Part shown: positions 15,614-19,650 of the stretch, one piece after another | Numbering within the stretch: position 1 is the stretch's first letter | Layout of the letters: each line of letters starts with the position of its first letter | Assembly: GCA_025201865.1 (NCBI GenBank) | Contig: MU603118.1 | Span: forward strand, 1 to 19,650 | Reading direction: 5' to 3' | From: Ramicandelaber brevisporus | Lineage: Eukaryota > Kickxellomycota > Ramicandelaberales > Ramicandelaberaceae | Length of the DNA: 19,650 nucleotides | The notes under the pieces: model-generated | What the model saw: only the letters and a program-made list of their open reading frames with translations | Database searches by the model: none | Told to the model about the DNA's origin: nothing | Program-made: the position numbers and the translations under genes

Positions 15614-17857
15614 ATGTTGTTTGTGATTGCGGGCCAGGTAGCACGGCGTAGCGTCTACAGCTCGAGCAGCCTAGCTGCAACATACCGCGTAAGAGCACGG
15701 CTGCTGGCTGCACCGTCATCTCTATCTCCACGAAATCAACTGCTCTCCTCGCAGGTGAGATCCACGAGTGTCCGATACACATCATCAACGACAGCATCCG
15801 GCGACATTAAGGATGATCCTGAGCTGCCAGTGTCGGTATCCAGTATAATCTCCTCCGATCTTCGACAGCGAGCGCCTCCATCTAATCAACAGAACTTGTA
15901 TGAGATATCAGACGATAAGCGTCAAGAAATCACCAAGATTGCTGAGGAGCTTCGTCTAGAACACGAGGCTGAGTACCGTGGATATTCAGCACGCAGCATG
16001 GCAGCATCAATATGGAAAAATCACAAAGTATGGGACACTAACACTGATTATATACTCAAAGGCAGCTTATATAGTCAGGAAACTATTCAGAAGGCTATTG
16101 ATGAGAAGAAGGCTAAGGGACTAAAGACGTTTTCACCAGAAAGTGGATTGCCAGAAAGAATGCCGTCGAGATATAGAAGTACTAATAAGCACGCTGCATC
16201 TAGTGGATTGACTCGTATTATTAGCATGAATGATATAAAACGAATTGTAAAGTCCCACACTGAAATGTATGAGAAACAACATGGTAAACTGAAGCAATCA
16301 AAGACTACAGACGATGGCAGTAACAGTAACAATAACAACAGCAGTGAAGAAGAGGATGGAGACGATATTCAGGCAAGCTTGCTTAAACCCAAAGTTGGAT
16401 TAGGATTGCGTAGAATTGGAGTTAGTATAGACTGGGCTGCAGTTGCAATTGACATGAACATTAGTGAAACTGCGTGTAGAAATCGAGCCAAATCGAGTAT
16501 GGTGGTGATTAGAGACTGTTTGAGATTATTTGCAATGAGAAGAATTCAGAATGATCCAACGATTACCAACCTTAAATTTACTCCTCCAAATACATTGGTC
16601 GATGTTGTGGCTAAAGATGTCTCACTCAAATCACTATTGATCAGTGTAATGAAAGATCAAGGAGTATTAACAGCCAGCGAAAATTATGATGGGAAACAAA
16701 GAAGATCTAGTAACCTTTCACTTAACGACATTCTAAAAGGTGATACAGCTGTTAAGGACACAAAAGAAGTAGCAGTCGCAAGCAACGATAAACAGCCACG
16801 TGGCCTGATTGATTACTCTCAGCTTGAACAGTCGATAGATGCCCGGCAAAGTGAAGTCGATTCATCAGGTGGACTGATTCAATTTAATCCAGTTTCAGGC
16901 ACACTCTCCAAGAGATGGACTCCAGCTGAAGACAGTTTGTTGACAGTTGTTGCTGAATATTGTGGTAGCAAAGGCTGGTCATATATTGCAGGCATAATTG
17001 GCACAGCCACACCAGAGCAATGCTATAATAGATGGATGACTCTCCAAACTAAAAAGGGTGTAATCACTCCTAGAGGACTCGGTGCAAATGGACTCTGGAC
17101 ACCCGCAATGGACTCACGGCTACTGGACGGAGTGTTGAAATATGGCCGAAACTATGCAAAGTTAGAGAGAATGAAGCTGGTGCCAGGATTCACAATGTCG
17201 CAAATGAAGTCTAGATTGGAGTATTTGATTCAAATGTACCGAGCTAAAGGAATCTTGGTTTATGCTAGACAAGACAGCGTGAACAGTAAAGGCAAAGCAA
17301 GAAATAGCTATCAGGATCGTATTATTAGAATGAGAATGGCTTCAAAGCTCAATGCATCCACCGATAGTCAGGGCAGATATGCACCCTCGACACCCAGACC
17401 ATGGGCATCAGATGAAGATGAAAAGCTGATTAATTTGGTTGCGACTCGTGGAGAGCGTTCGTGGAAATGGGTTAGCGAGTGTATGGGAAATCGGAGCTTA
17501 AATCAGTGTTATTTCAGATGGCATTATTCGCTGAGACCTGGATTGGTGCGCAAGAGATGGAGTCCGGATGAAGATCAAAGATTGAGGGAAGCTGTTTACG
17601 AGCAAGTGGTTAAAATATTGGAGATCAAAGAGCGCATTAAGAAACAATCAAACGATGTGGAGACACTGATGGCAAACCTCGTTCCGGCCACAAAGAAGCA
17701 TTCTCGTGGCGACAGCAACATTATTGATGCTGATGCTGATCTGGGCGATGATTTGGATACACTCGGTGAACAGTTAACTTATCAGTTTGAAGAGCACACT
17801 AGACAGCAGGGCGACAAACTCACAGCCGACAACACTGCTTCGTACTCACAAACAGCC

Positions 17858-17905
<48 letters not shown>

Positions 17906-18586
17906 CCATCATCACCATCATCGTCAGTTTCTAATGTTTCATCATTTAATCTGTCATCAGCAATATCCGAGTTCCCAATTCACTGGTCAGAGGTTGCACT
18001 GCATGTTGGTACTCGCACAAATACCCAATGCAACTATCGTTGGCTCTCCTATCTATCTCAAGCAGGAAGACAATGGGTTCCTTCATCAGCCGCAGATATC
18101 TACAGGCTGGTCGAACTGTTTGAACAACGGCCACACGACTACAACTGGATCGCACAGCATTTCCCTGGCATGACTCGCATATACTGTAGAACATCAATTG
18201 AATCGTTGGTTAGATGGACAAAGCACATTGTCAAATATCCAAACTCTGTAAAATTTGACAAAATCGGTTCAGGCGCAAATGATCAATCGCTGGAATCTTC
18301 TTCTACTACTACAGCTTCGTCAACGACAACTCCATCAGAAGATTTGGATTGGGAGACAACTGATTCAACAGCCCTTACGAGTGTAAGGAAGAAGCGGAGA
18401 GACCGGGTGGCCGGTAGAGGTCCAAGGAAGGACTCAATGATTGTATACACGTGGAATCAGCTTGCTAGCGTCGATGAACTGGTAGAATTGAGCAAGAGAA
18501 TTATGCGGGCATCAAGGGCAAGACCTGAGCCGTATGAAGTACCGCAGTCGCTGGCTGACGCTGCTGGCGATGTTATTACTCCTTAA
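15614..18586 (+). CDS. multi-repeat Myb/SANT protein with mitochondrial-type presequence
   Basis: A 990-residue protein from the ATG at 15614. The frame opens at 15491 only with TTG through low-complexity leader. Residues 1-63 contain eight Arg, many Ser, Ala and Leu and no Asp or Glu, the composition of a mitochondrial targeting sequence. Myb/SANT repeats: 434-477 (KRWTPAED ... YNRW), 493-540 (GLWTPAMD ... KSRLEYL), 595-640 (RPWASDED ... YFRW), a repeat split between 647-665 (KRWSPDED) and 789-812 (HWSEVALHVGTRTNTQCNYRW), and a weaker one at 820-868. A degenerate unit may lie at 270-300. A basic cluster RKKRRDR at 925-931 could be a nuclear signal. Myb repeats bind DNA. Whether this one works in mitochondria, the nucleus or both is open. 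Regulation is not evident. Confidence 0.75.
17858..17926 (+). repeat. TCA microsatellite encoding poly-Ser
   Basis: Sixteen perfect TCA codons followed by interrupted TCA/CCA units, inside the Myb gene and in frame as serine. In another frame it reads as histidine, which produces a spurious His-rich frame. Length variation in whole units would keep the gene open. Confidence 0.9.
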
Positions 18587-18680
18587 ACACTTGTTCTATA
18601 CTCATACATACCTTTATTTTACCTAAGTCTAGTCATCGATAAATCATTACAGCTTTGTACGCAACTATTTAAAATCTCAT

Positions 18681-18704
18681 AAACAAACAAACAAACAAAC
18701 AAAC
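18681..18704 (+). repeat. AAAC tetranucleotide repeat, six units
   Basis: Six perfect AAAC units 34 bases before the ATG of the intact Nudix gene. The 152-base gap (18587-18738) between the Myb stop and this ATG also holds TATTTAAA near 18666 and TATAAATA near 18710, either of which could be a core promoter element. Confidence 0.8.
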
Positions 18705-18738
18705 AAAAATATAAATACACAAATCAACACAGACGAAC

Positions 18739-19161
18739 ATGGACGTCGTGCTGCCTTCCAGTGAGCTGATGTATTCTGCTGGTGTCGTTGTAATCAAGGA
18801 TGGCAAGATACTTGGAATTTGCAATCTCTCCGATGGCAGCATCTCTCTCCCAAAAGGCCGCATCGAGCAAGGTGAAACGGCAGCTGAAGCAGCTGTTCGT
18901 GAATGTCTCGAAGAAACCGGAGTTGTATGCGAGACTATTGCCGAAGTTGCCGTGCAGCTGCGATATAGTGAGGCAATCAAGAAGACCAAGGCTGTGTATT
19001 GGCATCTCGCTGAGTACAAGTCTCAAGCCGAGAGCATGAATGAGGAGCACGAGAGCTTCGAGACTCGCTGGGTTGACGAGGGCAAGCTGACATTCAAGTC
19101 GGATCGGGAGATTGCGAACATTGCCCAAAGTCACTTAAACAGCCTCCAGCATACCGATTAG
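18739..19161 (+). CDS. Nudix hydrolase, intact
   Basis: A 140-residue single-domain protein with a genuine ATG. Residues 40-62 fit the Nudix box Gx5Ex7REUxEExGU (G40, E46, R54-E55, E58-E59, G61), preceded by SLPKGRIEQGE. The LPKG.IE.GE form is common in Ap4A hydrolases and diphosphoinositol polyphosphate phosphohydrolases, which cleave nucleoside-diphosphate-linked or inositol pyrophosphate substrates using Mg2+. The short length and lack of a targeting signal suggest a soluble cytosolic enzyme. It converges with the right epoxide hydrolase copy, with 110 bases between stops. A truncated inverted copy lies at 1083-1352. The exact substrate cannot be set from sequence. Confidence 0.85.
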   Translation: MDVVLPSSELMYSAGVVVIKDGKILGICNLSDGSISLPKGRIEQGETAAEAAVRECLEETGVVCETIAEVAVQLRYSEAIKKTKAVYWHLAEYKSQAESMNEEHESFETRWVDEGKLTFKSDREIANIAQSHLNSLQHTD

Positions 19162-19231
19162 AAGTGTATCTATATAGTGTAAAACGGTGATTAGAGATTA
19201 TAGCTCAATGCGAAGATGTGTGAAGTGAGAG

Positions 19232-19249
19232 CAGCAGCAGCAGCAGCAG
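19232..19249 (-). repeat. CTG repeat (read on minus strand), six units
   Basis: Six CAG units on the plus strand, in the 3' region of the right epoxide hydrolase copy. It is one unit shorter than the tract at 992-1012. Confidence 0.9.
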
Positions 19250-19271
19250 TTGCTTTTGTTGTTGGCTGTGC

Positions 19272-19650
19272 TTAGTTGAAGCCGAGGAAGGTCTTGAGAG
19301 CCTTGTTGACGGCGTCGGGATCCTCGGTGTTGACCCAGTGCGAGGCGTTCTGCACAACCACCATCTTGAGGTTGGGCAGCACCTGCGGCATGTGCGCGGT
19401 GAGGGCCGGCGGCAGCGCAAAGTCCTTGTCGGCGGAGACCATGAGGCACGGGTGCGTGATGACCTTGCCGACCAGCGCCAGCTCGTCCTCGTAGTTGATG
19501 CGGCGGATCTTGTACCAGTTGAGCCCGCTGTGGAAGCTGCGGCGCGCCAGGCTCTTGACGTAGTAGTCCTGCTCGGCCTGCGTCATGAACGGATCGCGCG
19601 GGCACTTGCGGCCGTTCTCGAGCGTGCCGGCCAGGTTCTGGAAGTCGACG
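19272..19650 (-). CDS. epoxide hydrolase-like alpha/beta hydrolase, right copy, 5' part outside window
   Basis: The last 125 or so codons of the same hydrolase as at 1-969, read on the reverse strand and ending with the same Phe-Asn-stop. It contains the acid in SADKDF and the catalytic His of NASHWV; the nucleophile region lies beyond the window. Over the shared 379 bases I find no difference from the left copy, at DNA as well as protein level. The same high G+C third-position bias is seen. Whether the missing 5' part is intact is not visible. Confidence 0.85.
   Translation of the reverse strand, partial: VDFQNLAGTLENGRKCPRDPFMTQAEQDYYVKSLARRSFHSGLNWYKIRRINYEDELALVGKVITHPCLMVSADKDFALPPALTAHMPQVLPNLKMVVVQNASHWVNTEDPDAVNKALKTFLGFN

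Larger units (their letters stand above)
18892..19650. repeat. right arm of inverted repeat
   Basis: Reverse complement of 591-1352. It begins inside the Nudix box of the intact Nudix gene, passes through the spacer with six CAG units (19232-19249), and continues in the epoxide hydrolase to the end of the window, where the match is still perfect. The true outer end lies beyond the window. Confidence 0.95.

Noticed and set aside
17787-18173. Open frame with a run of histidines
   Set aside because: It is the TCA microsatellite read in the wrong frame inside the Myb gene.
1-19650. CRISPR array, insertion sequence or transposase
   Set aside because: The repeats are simple tandem tracts or the single inverted gene pair. 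No regularly spaced repeats and no transposase or reverse transcriptase motifs are present.

Overview
The window looks like nuclear DNA of a fungus, probably an early-diverging one. Genes lie on both strands with their own leaders and no operon layout. The proteins are eukaryotic: F-box/leucine-rich proteins, a TTI1-like HEAT protein, C2H2 zinc fingers and Myb/SANT repeats. Every gene that can be read is a single open exon, including one of more than 1,200 codons, so the genome is intron-poor. Together with several F-box and Myb proteins, this would suit a Kickxellomycotina/Zoopagomycota-type fungus, but that placement is a weak inference.

Layout, left to right: (1) 1-1352, a GC-rich epoxide-hydrolase-type gene cut by the window edge, facing a 5'-truncated Nudix remnant; (2) 1526-3031, F-box-like protein A; (3) 3329-3637 (minus), a small secreted six-cysteine protein; (4) 4055-5539 (minus), F-box-like protein B; (5) 6095-7114, a multi-pass membrane protein with a C-terminal PPxY motif; (6) 7162-10956 (minus), a TTI1-like HEAT-repeat protein, tail to tail with the previous gene; (7) 11382-13388, a zinc-finger protein made of a duplicated four-finger module with an N-terminal array of SUMO-type motifs; (8) 13722-15332, F-box-like protein C; (9) 15614-18586, a multi-Myb protein with a mitochondrial-type presequence; (10) 18739-19161, an intact Nudix hydrolase; (11) 19272-19650 (minus), the C-terminal part of a second copy of the epoxide hydrolase, cut by the right edge.

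The most striking large-scale structure is an inverted repeat. The epoxide hydrolase/Nudix convergent pair at the right end is repeated in reverse orientation at the left end (about 591-1352 against 18892-19650), enclosing about 17.5 kb of unique sequence. Both window ends fall inside the same gene, which is what a contig broken at a multi-copy repeat would look like. The arms are identical over the hydrolase part and clearly diverged over the Nudix part, suggesting recent homogenisation of only one side.

The genes do not form an evident pathway. The candidates for something new are the zinc-finger protein with its SUMO-motif array, the Myb protein apparently addressed to mitochondria, the three related F-box proteins sharing a YGxxVR signature, and the six-cysteine secreted protein.
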